A DNA stretch of 64,000 nucleotides from Uloborus plumipes (taxonomy: Eukaryota > Arthropoda > Arachnida > Araneae > Uloboridae): positions 124,001 to 188,000 of the forward strand of contig JAXGGA010000039.1 of assembly GCA_038373865.1 (NCBI GenBank). Direction: 5' to 3'. Shown here piece after piece: positions 23,110 to 34,210 of this stretch. How positions within the stretch are numbered: the stretch's first letter is position 1; each line of letters starts with the position of its first letter. The notes beneath the pieces are model-generated. The model saw only the letters and a program-made list of their open reading frames with translations. It did no database searches and had not been told where the DNA came from. Made by a program: the position numbers and the translations under genes.

Positions 23110-24444
23110 CGAGGGCTATTCAGAAAGTAGATTACGTTTTGGAATTAAGAAAAAACTATGCACAGGAAACTGTTTTTATTATATTCATGTGAAAGAGCAA
23201 CTAAAATACTATTTTTCTACATAGTCGCCAAACAAATTGAGACATTTATCTTAGCGATGAACAAGCTTCGAAATTAATTCCTCATAGAAATACGCCGCCT
23301 GAGTATTGAGCCAGTCAATCACGCCCGCTCGGAGATCGTCGTAGTCATCAAAACGCTGCGTTGCAAGCCAGGTCTTCATCTTTGGAAACAAGTGAAAGTC
23401 ACTTGGTGCAAGATCTGGGCTGTACGGCGGATTAGGAAAAACCTCCCACTTGAAGGTCTAAATGAGATTCTGTGTGACATTTGCCGTGTGAAGTCTCGCA
23501 TTGTAGTGTAAAAACAACACTTTTGAGCTGAGTTTCCCTCTTCGCTTGCTTTGAATTGCCCTTCTTAGGTTTTGCAATGTTTGGCAATATATCTCAGAGT
23601 TTATTGTTGCATTACGTTCCAGAAAATCGACAAAAATCACACCGTTTCTGTCCCAGAACACTGTTGCCATCAACTTCCTGGCAGACAACGTTTGCAAACA
23701 CTTTCGTGGTTTTTTGGGAGAATGTGTGTGCCCCCACTCCATAGACTGCAATTTTGTCTTACACGTCACGTGTTTCACCCAAGTCTCGTCTCCCGTTACG
23801 ATTCGATTAAGAAATGAATAACCGTGGTGCTCATAGGCCTGCAAAAATGACAAAGAAGCAACCATTCGCTGATCCTTGTGATGGTCTGTCAGAAGTTTTG
23901 GTACTCACCTGGCACAAAACTTATGGTAGCCTAACTTTTGAGAAACAATTTCGTAAAATAAAGTGCGTGAAATTTGCAGAAAACTGAAGGAAAGTTCGGT
24001 TATTGTGAAACGACAGTTTCCTCTAATTTTTTCATTAATCTTTTCCACCAGTTCATCGGTCACAATGCTTGACCGCCCACTCTTCTCTTCATCGTGAACA
24101 TTACTTCGTCCATTCATGAAACGTATGTACCATTGGCAAACGCCAGCTTCACTGATCACGTTGTTTCCGTAAACTTGACACAGTTGCCGATGCATTTTTA
24201 TGAGTTTAAGTTTTTTTGCCCATTAAAACCTTATTACTGACCTCAACTCACAACTGGCGGGATTTTCAATGGCGGCGCTCATTCCAAAAGCCTGTAACAA
24301 CCGAACGAGAGACACTACAACCTTCTAACTTGCACTGCTAGATGCCTACTAAGCTGCTGCATACCTACACACCAAGATTTGCGCGATAGCCAAGCTAACT
24401 GCGGCGCTAGACCAAAACGTAACTTACTTTCTGAATAGCCCTCG
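23110..24444 (-). mobile_element. mariner transposon, 1335 bp
   Basis: TIR CGAGGGCTATTCAGAAAGTA is perfect at both ends, with TA on each side (23108-23109 and 24445-24446). It carries a decayed D,D34D transposase gene on the minus strand. It is inserted in a hAT-like MITE, so it is the younger of the two. Confidence 0.95.
23209..24223 (-). pseudogene. mariner transposase, inactivated
   Basis: About 338 codons on the minus strand, close to the family's usual length. The N-terminal helix-turn-helix includes MHRQLCQVYGNNVISEAGV. The linker WVPKLLTD motif is interrupted by a TGA in place of its Trp (near 23912). The first catalytic Asp is in VTGDETWVKH. The second motif reads LHYNARLH, where mariners have LHDNAR, so the second catalytic Asp is a Tyr. 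The third motif SPDLAPSDFHLFPK is intact, with 34 residues between the second and third positions. A TAG interrupts the frame after TANVTQNLI (near 23458), and another stop replaces the usual Tyr in LVHRYDKCLN (near 23250). An extra A in an A-run near 24210 may shift the start. The gene is dead. Confidence 0.9.
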
Positions 24445-24636
24445 TATTTTCCAAAAAAATTTAGAAAATTGGCATTTTATCGTATTTTTAGAGAAATTCA
24501 AGCCCAGGTAGGACCCTAAAGGAGTTGTTCAAACTTGATAATATTTTACATGTGTATTGTACTTACGCATGCACAGCTTTTGCCGGGTGTTACAAATTAA
24601 AATTCCATTTTTTTTTCGCTCCTCCCTACTGTGCAC

Positions 24637-25689
24637 TGAGATAACACTCTTTTTTTGATCTCTCATTTGGTATGGTAGATGGCAAAGTTGTGTGCGAAAA
24701 TTGGATCCCGGGTGCAAATCTCGCCGCTCGCTTCTTGAGAGTTTTAACTCTAGTTTTTTCTAGTTTAATTTTACAGTGAAAAAGGATTTTGCGGTAAAAG
24801 TTGCTAGAAACATACATTCCAGTATGTTTTATCGTTAAACTTTAAAAGGAAAATATAATAGTGCAATATCTAAGTATACAAGCAGGACTGACGGTGCATT
24901 GCAAGTAATTTTTCTTTAGTCCTGGATAAAGAGCGGTAAATTGCTTCTTATTTTTCAGCCATCATTGCAATAAGCATGAAAATTTTGAGCTATTTTTGAA
25001 CTAAAACAAAATATTGCGCCAAAGTTTAGATTGAATACTTTTATTTGGGACCTTTATTAGTGTCATTAGTGAAAACTTCCTACTAGTGCTACTAGGCAGA
25101 TAGCGTCGGAAATCGGTATTGTCTCAAGTTAAATGCTGATAGGGATATTAAAAGCAAGTAACAGAAGCAAAATTTTAACCATTTTAAGGGACTATTCAGT
25201 CTGTACAGTAGATTTAAAAATCAATTTTCAGCGCAGACGGATTCAGTTACCGAAAGCAAACGGAAAAGTTTGAGGCTCTAGCTTCGTTGCTCTTACTTTT
25301 AATTTTGACGATCGCAGGCACCTACCATTCTTTTCGGAGTACCAAAAAAGAAAAAAAAATCAATTCTCAAAAATTCCTGGGATAAAATTGAAGGAAAGAA
25401 TTTAACAGGAAATCAAAGGTTTTCCGATTGAACTAATCTGGGAAAGAGTAAAAACTTGAACGAATAGTATGAAACATGCAATGATAAGCATAGACTCTGA
25501 CTGTCAGAGAGAATTTCGATAACTATACGTTATTTTTTAAAAATGCTCCTTACTCCATAAAATCGGTAGCAGAATTAATGCTTCCAGTCATCTTTAGTAA
25601 TTTAACTGATAAACCTGGCGTAATTCTATGCATCGCTTTGGGAAGATTAAAGCTTAGTGATGTTACTTTATTGTAACGTTTAACTGATT
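24637..25689. other. Intron 1 sequence, no feature recognised
   Basis: AT-rich, with no TIR, tRNA-like head or exon signature. Confidence 0.45.
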
Positions 25690-25910
25690 TATGTATAAGA
25701 ACCAGAATTAAAATGCTTGGAAGATGAAGGAGTTAGGTGACAAAACAAAAATGGCGAGTAATTAAAGTTCAAAGTTTTGTTGTTGCAGTTGTTGTAGCGT
25801 CTTTGTTTTCAATCGTATCCATTGCTTACCATTTTTTAAAATGTAACATAGCCCGTTCATCCTCCAAGCTCTTTCAATTATCGGCAAAATTACCGAAAAA
25901 TTGTTCAAAA
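25690..25910 (+). repeat. Partial relative of the 796-bp MITE at 41276-42071
   Basis: Shares a run of landmarks with 41755-42025 in the same order: gatgaagg.gttacgtg-like, attgcgagtaat, aaagttcaaagttt, ttgttgcagttgttg, aaatgtaacata and ttcatcctccaa. The ends of that family are not present here, so this is a decayed internal fragment. Confidence 0.5.
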
Positions 25911-28645
25911 GATTACAAATAAGGGGCAATAACCTTTCATAAGACTTTCTTGCAGATTTGCAAATTTTGAGTGCAAAGTAATACTTTAAGTAGACTATTT
26001 GATAGTTTAAGGAGACTGCCTACGTGCTGAACCTTTAAAGAGAAAAGAAAAACGAATTAGCTAAGTTTTATTGGATGTTTTTTGCTTTAAAAAATATACT
26101 TGTTCTATACAACCATTTCAAAACTATTGGTTAGTTTGAAGTGAATTTTAATGAAATTTAACCATTACTGTTAATGATGTATACAAATTTGTAGTGCAAC
26201 TATCATATTTTTCTTTTCACATTAGTTACATATAAAATTTGTCTTTAAACTTTTTTTTGGGGTTTGATTAACTTTAATTATAAAAAAAGATGTTTTCTAC
26301 GTTTCAATTTGCGTAAACAGATATTTTCACATGGTTAAGCAGAATAGGAGTGACAGTGAAAAATATGTACATACTTTAATATAAATAAATGAATCATTAG
26401 CACAATCTATGCTATTCACAGAAGTGATTCATGAATAATTGAAATGTTTTTCAGTAAAACAAAAGTTTCAATTCAATCGTGTCTCTGCACGTCGAAATCA
26501 GTTCTTCATTTATTTATTTATTTTTATGTAAATAAAGGAAAAATTTTCACTTGTATGAAACAATATATCTCTTTTGGATAAGTATTAAAAGATGTTCAGA
26601 GCGATTCCATTAAATGTAAAAAGGATCTCAAGTCGTTGTTTTTTTTTTTTTCTTTTTTTTAATTTTAGAATATTTTAACGTGTACATTTTTGTACGTATC
26701 TTCAATCTACTTCTTACGTTGCTACCATTCATACTATGCTGATGAAGGCATTATCACATCTAAAAATCGCAATTATTGATGAAAACGCAAACTGATATTT
26801 TGAGATATGATCTACTTTCAAGCACGTTTCGGTAAAAAAAAAAGCATTTACTCTTCAAAGCCTTCCGCCTGCTCAAACAGCTTTAAGAGTTAAAAGCTTC
26901 GAGACCGCGGAGTCTGATCTGCACTTAAAAAACTAAAGTAGTTTCAGCAGCAAAATAATATTTTAAAAGCTTTTAAAACCATCTTGGTACTTAAACTTCA
27001 CCAAAAAAAATAGATAAATAAAAATATTTTTTGCTTTTTTCTTGGCAGGATACAATGTCATGAAAATAAATATTGTTCTTTTGGGATTTCTTTTCTAAGA
27101 TTATATATGCTTTCTTTAGTTACAGAATATCTGTTTAATACACAATTATTCTATCTTTAAAAAAATGCTGGGGACGTTCTTAATGGATAGGATATGTGGC
27201 ATATGTAGTTTTTAGAATTGTTTTTTGTTCTTAGCATTTCTTTTGTAGTTAATACATTAAATGCTATTTTGAAACATGTATACTAGATGCATTAGTTTGA
27301 GACATTCTTAATGCTTAGTAGTATGATGTACTACTGGGTGTATTCTTAAAATATCATTTTTCTGTGGGGAAAAGGTAATTCCCATTAAGAAGTTTGCTCA
27401 GTTTACATTTCAAACTAGTATAGTTTTATTTTTTAAAGAAGTGGGATTAAAAAGAAATGGCATAGTATAATAAATTGTAACAACTTAAATATTTTTTTTT
27501 CAATGCTGAACAAATAAATAAAGAGAATGAACTATGAATACACTCAATAAATTATAGATTCGACTGGAATGTCCATCTAATTTTTAATTGTGCAAATACT
27601 TTTGTGAAATTTCTGTAGTATTTAGATTTAACGTAAAAAAAATGCAAAATTTATGCAACTAAAAATTGAAATTATGTTAATGAACATTCGGAGTATAGTT
27701 TTTAAATAAGCTAGAAATCATACAATGCCTACAATTTGACCAGTACTGTTATTTAAGGCCAAGGATGCAATAAAGCTAAACCTTTGTCAAACGCATTCAC
27801 TTGAGAGATCCCTTGTTCGTTATTAATACTCAGTCAATAGAGCATTTCATTAGCATGTATTTCGATAAATATATTATAAAGATATTCCAAGATTACTAGT
27901 TTGCATATACATACATTGCAGTTATATCCTAATCATTTTCAGTATATATGACTAATATTTTGTCATATGTATGGCCAGATGTCATGTTACTAGATTACTA
28001 GATAACAAAGTTATTAAACAAATCTATTACGACTTGAGTAAATATTTGATAGGTATATCGGGTTTGTCATTTTTGTAAAAATGAGTCTAGTTTCGAAAAT
28101 GAAATAAATGCTCCAAAATCGCGCAAAAAAAATTGTTGAATTTATACATAAACTATTTGATGTGCCTGGTATCGCACGGGCTTAAATTCAACATGAAAAT
28201 TTAAAAAAAGGAATAATTACTTCGAACTAAGCCGAATAGAATCATATATATTATTTTTCCAAGGCATTTTTTGTGACAGCGTAGTCAGTTAAATCTGTGT
28301 GAAGGACAACGTAAAATCAAACTTTAATGCGTTATTTATTTTATATCTGATCGTTTTCTAACAAAATTCGTTTAACTACTTTTGAAAAAATAAAAACAAA
28401 AGTATTATACATTCAAGGGTGAATACCCATGAAAGAAACATTTCTTAATATTTCGAATTGAGAAAAGCCTCAGAAAATCACGCGAAGCAAAGGCACTATT
28501 AAACGTAAAATTAACTATAGAGAGGAAGTTGAGATGACACACTAAAGAATGTTTTAAATGGAGGAAAGTCTTCGAGACTTGGATATTTTATGTGGAAATT
28601 TTTACTGAAGCGGGAATAAAGAAAGAACAACCTATCTTTTTTTTT
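25911..28645. other. Intron 1 sequence, no feature recognised
   Basis: Nothing supportable. Contains T and A runs only (for example 26640-26660). Confidence 0.45.
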
Positions 28646-28649
28646 CAAA

Positions 28650-28755
28650 CTGGTTTAATGATATGCCAGTGGTGACACAAAGAAATGTAATTTGTTTGCG
28701 AAATAGACGGTTAGGGTTCGAGTCTAGAAAGGACATACATTGGTACATATATTGA
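28650..28755 (+). mobile_element. Possible SINE fragment
   Basis: A box-B-like stretch (gggttcgagtctag) lies near 28713, preceded by gccagtggtgacacaaag, which resembles a degraded tRNA-like head. No tail or duplication was identified. Confidence 0.3.
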
Positions 28756-29278
28756 TGTTTTTACATAAATATCAATAAAATTGAATACTGCATTATTAAA
28801 AACGTAGCTAAATGGATTTACTCCCAAACAGTAAAAAATGTATGTGTGAATAAATAAATAAATGATGGAACAGTTTACGTAAATGATATACGATTTGAAA
28901 TGATTTTATTTTGTGTGCATTGGAATTGTTGCGTTGAAAGTTCAAGAAACATTCAAATGTCCCATACTTGTTTGTACATGCCTCGTTACATTTGTTAGAT
29001 TACTTTATCATCATCGTGAAACTTCTTCCCCCCTACCTTACTGTAATGACACAGGTGTCGTAACGTTTGTACTTTGATACATAACATGTATTTGATTTCG
29101 CTTGTTCAAGATTCTTTAGTATCATATTTTGAATAAGTGACTCAGCAACAGTTTTGTGCTCTTCTCAGCTTTGTAATTTAATAAAATTAAATTTAAAAAC
29201 CTGAGAAGACCATTTTCCATTATAAAGGTGGTGGAGGGGGTTATTAATATGGGGAATCATTAGTAGTATGTGTTTTTG
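28756..29278. other. Intron 1 sequence, no feature recognised
   Basis: No supportable element. Confidence 0.4.
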
Positions 29279-29359
29279 TGGACAATTTGAATATATATGG
29301 TTAAATTTTACCTTAGAATAATTCAGTTAAAATTTAACCATATATGATTCAATTGTCCA
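29279..29359. repeat. 81-bp hairpin-forming inverted repeat
   Basis: Arms of about 32 bases (29279-29310 and 29328-29359) are complementary except for one mismatch and one single-base bulge, around a 17-base loop. It could be a tiny foldback element or a small-RNA precursor. Confidence 0.6.
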
Positions 29360-30570
29360 TAGAAATATTATTATCAATACCTATCAATATTGCGAATCGT
29401 CCTACATTTCTTTTTATCCAGCAGGCCACTAATTTCACAGCTCTTTTATTTTTTGTCGTTTTCTCAAAACTTGAACCGAAAAAAGTAGAGCTAAAAAAAA
29501 CTTTTTTTTTTTTTTTTTAATTTTCAAAATTATATTGTAAATGGCGTATCAGCGTATTAAACAATTATGTTTTTTCGACAAAAAAATGTTTGGTATTTTA
29601 TCCTTAATATTTGGTTTCACACCTTCTAGATAACTTACATTGATCCTTGCATAGCCCACAAAGATTAACGGGGATCCTCTGCTAAAAACATTTCCCAAGT
29701 AATGTTACAAATAGTGCTTACAATTTATCTGTACATCGCACAAGACCTAGAACTAATTATTCTAAATTAAATTCTCACCTCTTAAAATTCATGTCAGTTT
29801 GTATTTTATCATTAACTAGATAAAAACAGCAGTCGTTACGAAGATTCACAACTTATTTACAATATACATTTTACTTTTTATTCTCGCTTTTTCAGGCCTA
29901 CTTTTACGAATCATTGTAAAGGAACTCAAAATTTTAAGCATTAACTTGCTAAAATACCAGACGCTTAGGTAGAAAACTCTGAAATTTTATTAACAAATGA
30001 TTTAAATCTACTTTTTTCAATGTTGTAATTTAAAAGCAATTTTTAAGTTTTTCGATAGAGGCTGTTAAAATTTAAGATGCTATTTTTCTTTTGTAAAATG
30101 TGAAATACTTGAGTTTCCATCTTCACTTCTTCAAAAACACTTTGCACCGATCAGATATTGTTCTTGTAAAAATCCCGCTATCAAAAATTTGGAGATACAT
30201 CTTATACAAATGTCGAAACATGAACTATTCAAAAAAATCTTTTAAATTCATTTTAAATTAATTATTTTAAAATGTTTTATCACTTACTCTAAGTGCTTAG
30301 TGTTATTTCTGCACCTCAAAACCACAACGACGTAAGTCCAAAAATGGCGATTTTTACTTTTTTACTGCATTGTATAAAGAATCAAATTGCGCATCAACCT
30401 AGGAGAACGTTATTCCATAAAACAAATTCCTTCACAATTATTTAGCAGTGTCAAAAAAGCGCGAGTCCCATCCTTTGCATGCATGCGACAATCGGTTTTG
30501 CCCTCTACTGAAAAGAGACGAAAATGGACTTAAGTTAGTCTGGTTCTGTGGTTCAGATTTATGCTGTAAC
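29360..30570. other. Intron 1 sequence, no feature recognised
   Basis: No supportable element. A T run lies at about 29500-29518. Confidence 0.4.
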
Positions 30571-30676
30571 TCAGGTAGCACAAATAACCTTTAAACGTTT
30601 TATAAACGTTTTTATGCGGTTGTTACAACGTTAATAACCATTTTACAACCTTTAAAAACGAAGTATGCTACTTGGG
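30571..30676 (-). mobile_element. 106-bp MITE, copy 2 of 3 (inverted)
   Basis: Ends tcaggtagca and gctacttggga. It is the reverse complement of the copies at 8790-8895 and 35890-35995, sharing cctttaaacgttttataaa and gttaataaccattttacaac. Confidence 0.8.
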
Positions 30677-31073
30677 AAGGTTTCCTCTACCCTAAAAATA
30701 AAAGCAACAACAACTAGCAAAGCGATATTTTATTTATTTTTCTAGAAAATATGTTCTCCTTCAAAAGGTTTTAAGAGCGTGATTTTTAAAGCTCAAAGCA
30801 ACCAAAAGCATTATTATAGCCCATCTCCATGGAAAGGGATGTTTCGTTTACTTCACTTTCAGTGACATTTAAACGAATTGCGTGTCTCAAAATACGGGCC
30901 TAATGAAGTATTTGTCGATAGGAACTGAGCATTCAGTCTGCTCAATAACATCAGATTTATTTAGTGTTTTTGCTCTACGAGAGTTTATAGTTTTAGAAAG
31001 TTTTAATGGGTGTTTTCTAAAATAGTCTTATGGATTACGGAAACTATGTGTAGCGTAACTTTTTTTTTCAAAC

Positions 31074-32117
31074 TTAATATCGTGTCGGCCCTCCTTTTGC
31101 ACGGCGAAGTGCAACAACTCGACGTGGCATGGACTCAACAAGTCGTTGGAAGTCTTCTGCAGGAATATTGAGCCATGCTGTCTCGATAGACGTCCATAAT
31201 TGTGAAAGCGTTGATGGGGCAGAATTTTGGGCACGAACAGACCTCTCGATGGTGTCCCATAAATGCTCAATGGGATTCATGTCGGGCGATCTAGGTGGCC
31301 AAATCATTCGTTGGAATTGTCCAGAATTTTCTTCAAACCAATTGCGAACAGTTGTGGCCCGGTGACATGGCGCATTGTCATCCATAAAAATCCCATCGTT
31401 GTTTGGGTACATGAAGTCCATGAATGGCTGCAAGTGATCTCCAAGTAGCTGCACATAAGCATTTCCAGTCAATGTTCGGTCCAGTCGCACTAGAGGACCA
31501 AGTCCATGCCATGAAAAAACAGCCCACACCATTACGGAGCCACCACCAGCTTGAACAGTGCCTTGCTGACAGTTTGGGTCCATGGCTTCGTGGGGTCTGC
31601 GCCACACTCGAACCCTACCATCGGCTCTTACCAGCTGAAATCGTGACTCATCGGACCAGGCCACGGTTTTCCATTCATCTAGGGACCAACCGATATGCTC
31701 ACGTGCCCACGAGAGTCGCTGCAAGCGATGTCGTTCTGTCAGTAAAGGCACTCGAGTCGGTCTTCTGCTGGAATAGCCCAAGAAATCCAAATTTCTCCGC
31801 ACAGTTCTAGCAGACACGTCCATTGTACGTCCCACATTGATTTCTACGGTGATTTGACGCAGTGTTGCTTGTCTGTTAGAATTTACGACTCTTTGCAGAC
31901 GTCGCCGGTCTCGATCTTTAAGTGCAGGCGGTTGACCACTGCGCTGTCCATGGTGGGATGTTATGCCTGAAATTTCATACTCTCGGCACACTCTTGACAC
32001 AGTGGATCTGGGAATGTTGAATTCTCTAACGATTTCCGAAATGGCATGACCCATGCGTCTAGCTCCAACTAACATTCCGCGTTCAAAGTCTGTTAATTCA
32101 CGTCGTGCGGTCATCAT
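31074..32117 (-). CDS. Tc1/mariner DD36E transposase, intact ORF
   Basis: The start is the ATG at 32117; the frame is also open through a GTG just upstream, but MMTARRELTDFERG fits the family start. It encodes 347 residues, the normal length for Tc1-like transposases, with no stop. The N-terminal paired-like DNA-binding domain has helix-turn-helix signals (ISEIVREFNIPRSTVSRV) at about residues 26-44. A second DNA-binding half (DVSARTVRRNLDFLGY) is at about 100-115. The catalytic core shows AWSDESRF, FMDDNAPCH and SPDMNPIEHLW, with 36 residues between the second Asp and the Glu, so DD36E rather than DD34E. A GGGSVMVW Gly-rich box is present. The enzyme cuts and pastes the element at TA sites in the nucleus. 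It lies antisense in Dscam intron 1. The intact frame points to recent arrival. Confidence 0.93.
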   Translation of the reverse strand: MMTARRELTDFERGMLVGARRMGHAISEIVREFNIPRSTVSRVCREYEISGITSHHGQRSGQPPALKDRDRRRLQRVVNSNRQATLRQITVEINVGRTMDVSARTVRRNLDFLGYSSRRPTRVPLLTERHRLQRLSWAREHIGWSLDEWKTVAWSDESRFQLVRADGRVRVWRRPHEAMDPNCQQGTVQAGGGSVMVWAVFSWHGLGPLVRLDRTLTGNAYVQLLGDHLQPFMDFMYPNNDGIFMDDNAPCHRATTVRNWFEENSGQFQRMIWPPRSPDMNPIEHLWDTIERSVRAQNSAPSTLSQLWTSIETAWLNIPAEDFQRLVESMPRRVVALRRAKGGPTRY

Positions 32118-32182
32118 CACGTTAAAACCTCTTCACATGAATAACTTGAACAGAAATGAAAGCTCTGTAAAAGCACTGCGCA

Positions 32183-32188
32183 TTTATA
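32183..32188 (-). promoter_or_regulatory. Putative TATA box of the transposase gene
   Basis: TATAAA on the minus strand, 66 bases upstream of the transposase ATG and inside the element's 5' untranslated region. Confidence 0.4.
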
Positions 32189-32257
32189 CCTGTTCTATGC
32201 GATGCTACTGCCATCTGAAAATTTGCATATTGCTATCCCATGACTTTTGTCACTTCA

Positions 32258-32260
<3 letters not shown>

Positions 32261-32288
<28 letters not shown>
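32261..32288. repeat. (TA)n microsatellite
   Basis: About 14 TA units abut the Tc1-like TIR at 32260, consistent with insertion into or beside a TA repeat. Confidence 0.9.
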
Positions 32289-32291
<3 letters not shown>

Positions 32292-32699
32292 GTGAAACAA
32301 GACCCTTTTAATAATATTGGCACGATTAACACACATTTTATAGTGCTTCTTAAACATGCCTGTAATATTTTTACAAACTTTTTAACGAGAAAAACCATTA
32401 TTACAAAAAAAAGATCAGTCATAGTACAAGCTATTGTTTCCTGATATTAGTACATATATTTGCGGGATGATCTGACTTACTTACTATGCGGCATAATAAT
32501 CGTTTATTTTCAATTACTATTAGGTCCGTCGTTTAGGAGTGTCAGGAAACGTCAATTGCCCCCACCTCCCTGACTTTGAGAAATCAATGTATTTGCATAT
32601 AAGTGGGCTTAGTTTTTGCCATCTTTTAAATTTTTTTTACATTGTGTATACACCGTTTGCCCTCCCTTCCCCTGGAAAACTTTTGAAATAAAGGGCCTA

Positions 32700-33022
32700 A
32701 TTACCATGAAACAACATCATGTTGTTGCTGCTGCTGCTGCTTTCCTATGACAGCTAGGCTGGCAATTTCTTGTGCGCTACTTAAATTTTCCAACTATACC
32801 GTTATTTGGTTGCTAAGTCCGGCTTCCACACTATACCCATATCAAGAGACCCGTTTATTAAATAGGCAACCATTCACAAAACAACAGCAGATTTTGATAA
32901 GAATAGAACAAGGGTAGGGGAGAGAAAGTACATCAATGGAGGAGCCGGGGTTCAAACTCTAGACCCTTTGATCTTGGTCAGACATTTTTAACAACTGGAC
33001 AAAGTGGCCAGTTGATCATTCT
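32700..33022 (-). mobile_element. tRNA-derived SINE (minus strand), uninterrupted copy
   Basis: On the minus strand a tRNA-like head near 33015-32945 includes a box-B-like gagtttgaacccc. The body aligns with the split copy at 8590-9000, and a (CTG)n stretch (32723-32742) forms the far end. It gives the uninterrupted reference for the MITE insertion in the other copy. Confidence 0.6.
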
Positions 33023-33479
33023 GCTACATAAAATAAATCAATAAAATGCAGTATGAAATTAAAAAGCACCTTCAGTTCCTTAACATATTAACTTGAAATA
33101 AACTTCTGGTGTCAGAAAATATACGGAAAAAAAAATACATCGGCAAAAGCTGCCGGTGTATGAAAATAGTATTTACGTGATCAAGTTAGATCATATTAAG
33201 TACTTTAGAAAATGAAATTAAAATGTTTTGTAGGAGATTAGAGGGGAACATAAGTTAGCAGTCGTTATTTGTAAAATACTTTTAAGGACTATAACAATAA
33301 AATTTGTTTGTGAAAATTATTTATATTGCGTCCATGTTAAAAAAAAAAAAGATCCCGGTTTTCATTCCCCTTTTAGCCTACTTTCCCGGAAAAGTTAAGG
33401 CAAAAAGCATAAAAGGTATGTATTGTAAAAATATCGCGACGTTACGAAAAATAGTTTTAAAAAACAATCAAAATAAATA

Positions 33480-33680
33480 TATATCGAAAAATAAAAAAAA
33501 AAACGAAAGTAAATTTTTGAGATCAGGAGAAAGTGTGCGTGTCTGTCCATCGGTCTGTGGATATGTCGCTCTGTCTGCCCCTACCCCAAACACTCTTGAG
33601 TGATCAGTCTGATTTGTGTGAAAAAACTTTTTTTTTTCTCTTTGTTTTTTCTTCGGCGGGGAGGGATCCCTCATATTCAT
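33480..33680 (+). repeat. Diverged dispersed repeat, copy 1
   Basis: Shares gtgcgtgtctgtccatcgg and gatcagtctgatttg plus a following T run with the copy at 33940-34210, at moderate divergence. Confidence 0.4.
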
Positions 33681-33724
33681 GCACTTGATTTATTTTATTT
33701 TTTTAATAGTACTTACTTGCATTT

Positions 33725-33761
33725 TTAACAATTAAAAAATGTACTCCCCCCCCCCCCCCCA
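33725..33761. repeat. Poly-C tract
   Basis: A run of about 14 C after tgtactc. Confidence 0.8.
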
Positions 33762-33939
33762 CGTTTAACCGCTGAGTGAAATAATCCGATTTGAACTAAC
33801 TTGTTTTTGTTCGAATAAACTTGGCGAGGACACTTCATTTTTGGCCTATTTTCCAACTAAAAGAAAGAACCGACAACAAAAGCTTTGAACGCATGCTAAA
33901 AATAGGCAAAAAAAAAAAAAAAAACCATTGAAAAAATTA

Positions 33940-34210
33940 AAATTGGAAAGTAAAATTTGGTATGGGAAATTATGTGCATGTCCATCGATCTTCCTTCACC
34001 CTAATAAATTTTCAACGATCAGTCTGATTCAAACATTTTTTTGTTTTCGTTTTTCGAAAGATCTCGACGAGATCTTTCCAATGTTTCACCTTTTGATTTG
34101 AACAAATTTCGTTCAATTTTGAACAGTCCAAGAGAGCAACATTAGCGCCTACTGGTAATTTAAGACCAACGTAAATCACGGTCTAAAAGTTCAAATTTCC
34201 TTCAAGCACC
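33940..34210 (+). repeat. Diverged dispersed repeat, copy 2
   Basis: Contains gtgcatgtccatcgatc and gatcagtctgattcaaac like copy 1, and the near-palindrome gaaagatctcgacgagatct at 34057-34076. Confidence 0.4.

Larger units (their letters stand above)
23002..24628. mobile_element. hAT-like MITE (about 290 bp) split by a mariner
   Basis: Ends tagggtggagcgaaaaac and its complement (tttttttcgctcctccct) are followed inward by ttggaat...taatttg on one side and caaattaaaattcca on the other. The flanks ctgtgtac (22994-23001) and ctgtgcac (24629-24636) match at 7 of 8 positions. Removing the mariner at 23110-24444 restores a MITE of about 290 bp. Its ends are related to those of the 42928-45783 foldback element. 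Confidence 0.75.
31074..32260 (-). mobile_element. Tc1/mariner element with intact transposase, one end missing
   Basis: The transposase-proximal end is cactgaagtgacaaaagtca on the minus strand (ending at 32260), next to a TA repeat that served as target. I could not find the matching end on the far side of the gene between 30680 and 31073. The element therefore seems truncated just beyond its stop codon. Confidence 0.8.

Noticed and set aside
30845..30875. Candidate second TIR of the DD36E element (cactttcagtgaca)
   Set aside because: The match to cactgaagtgacaaaag is too weak and needs gaps.
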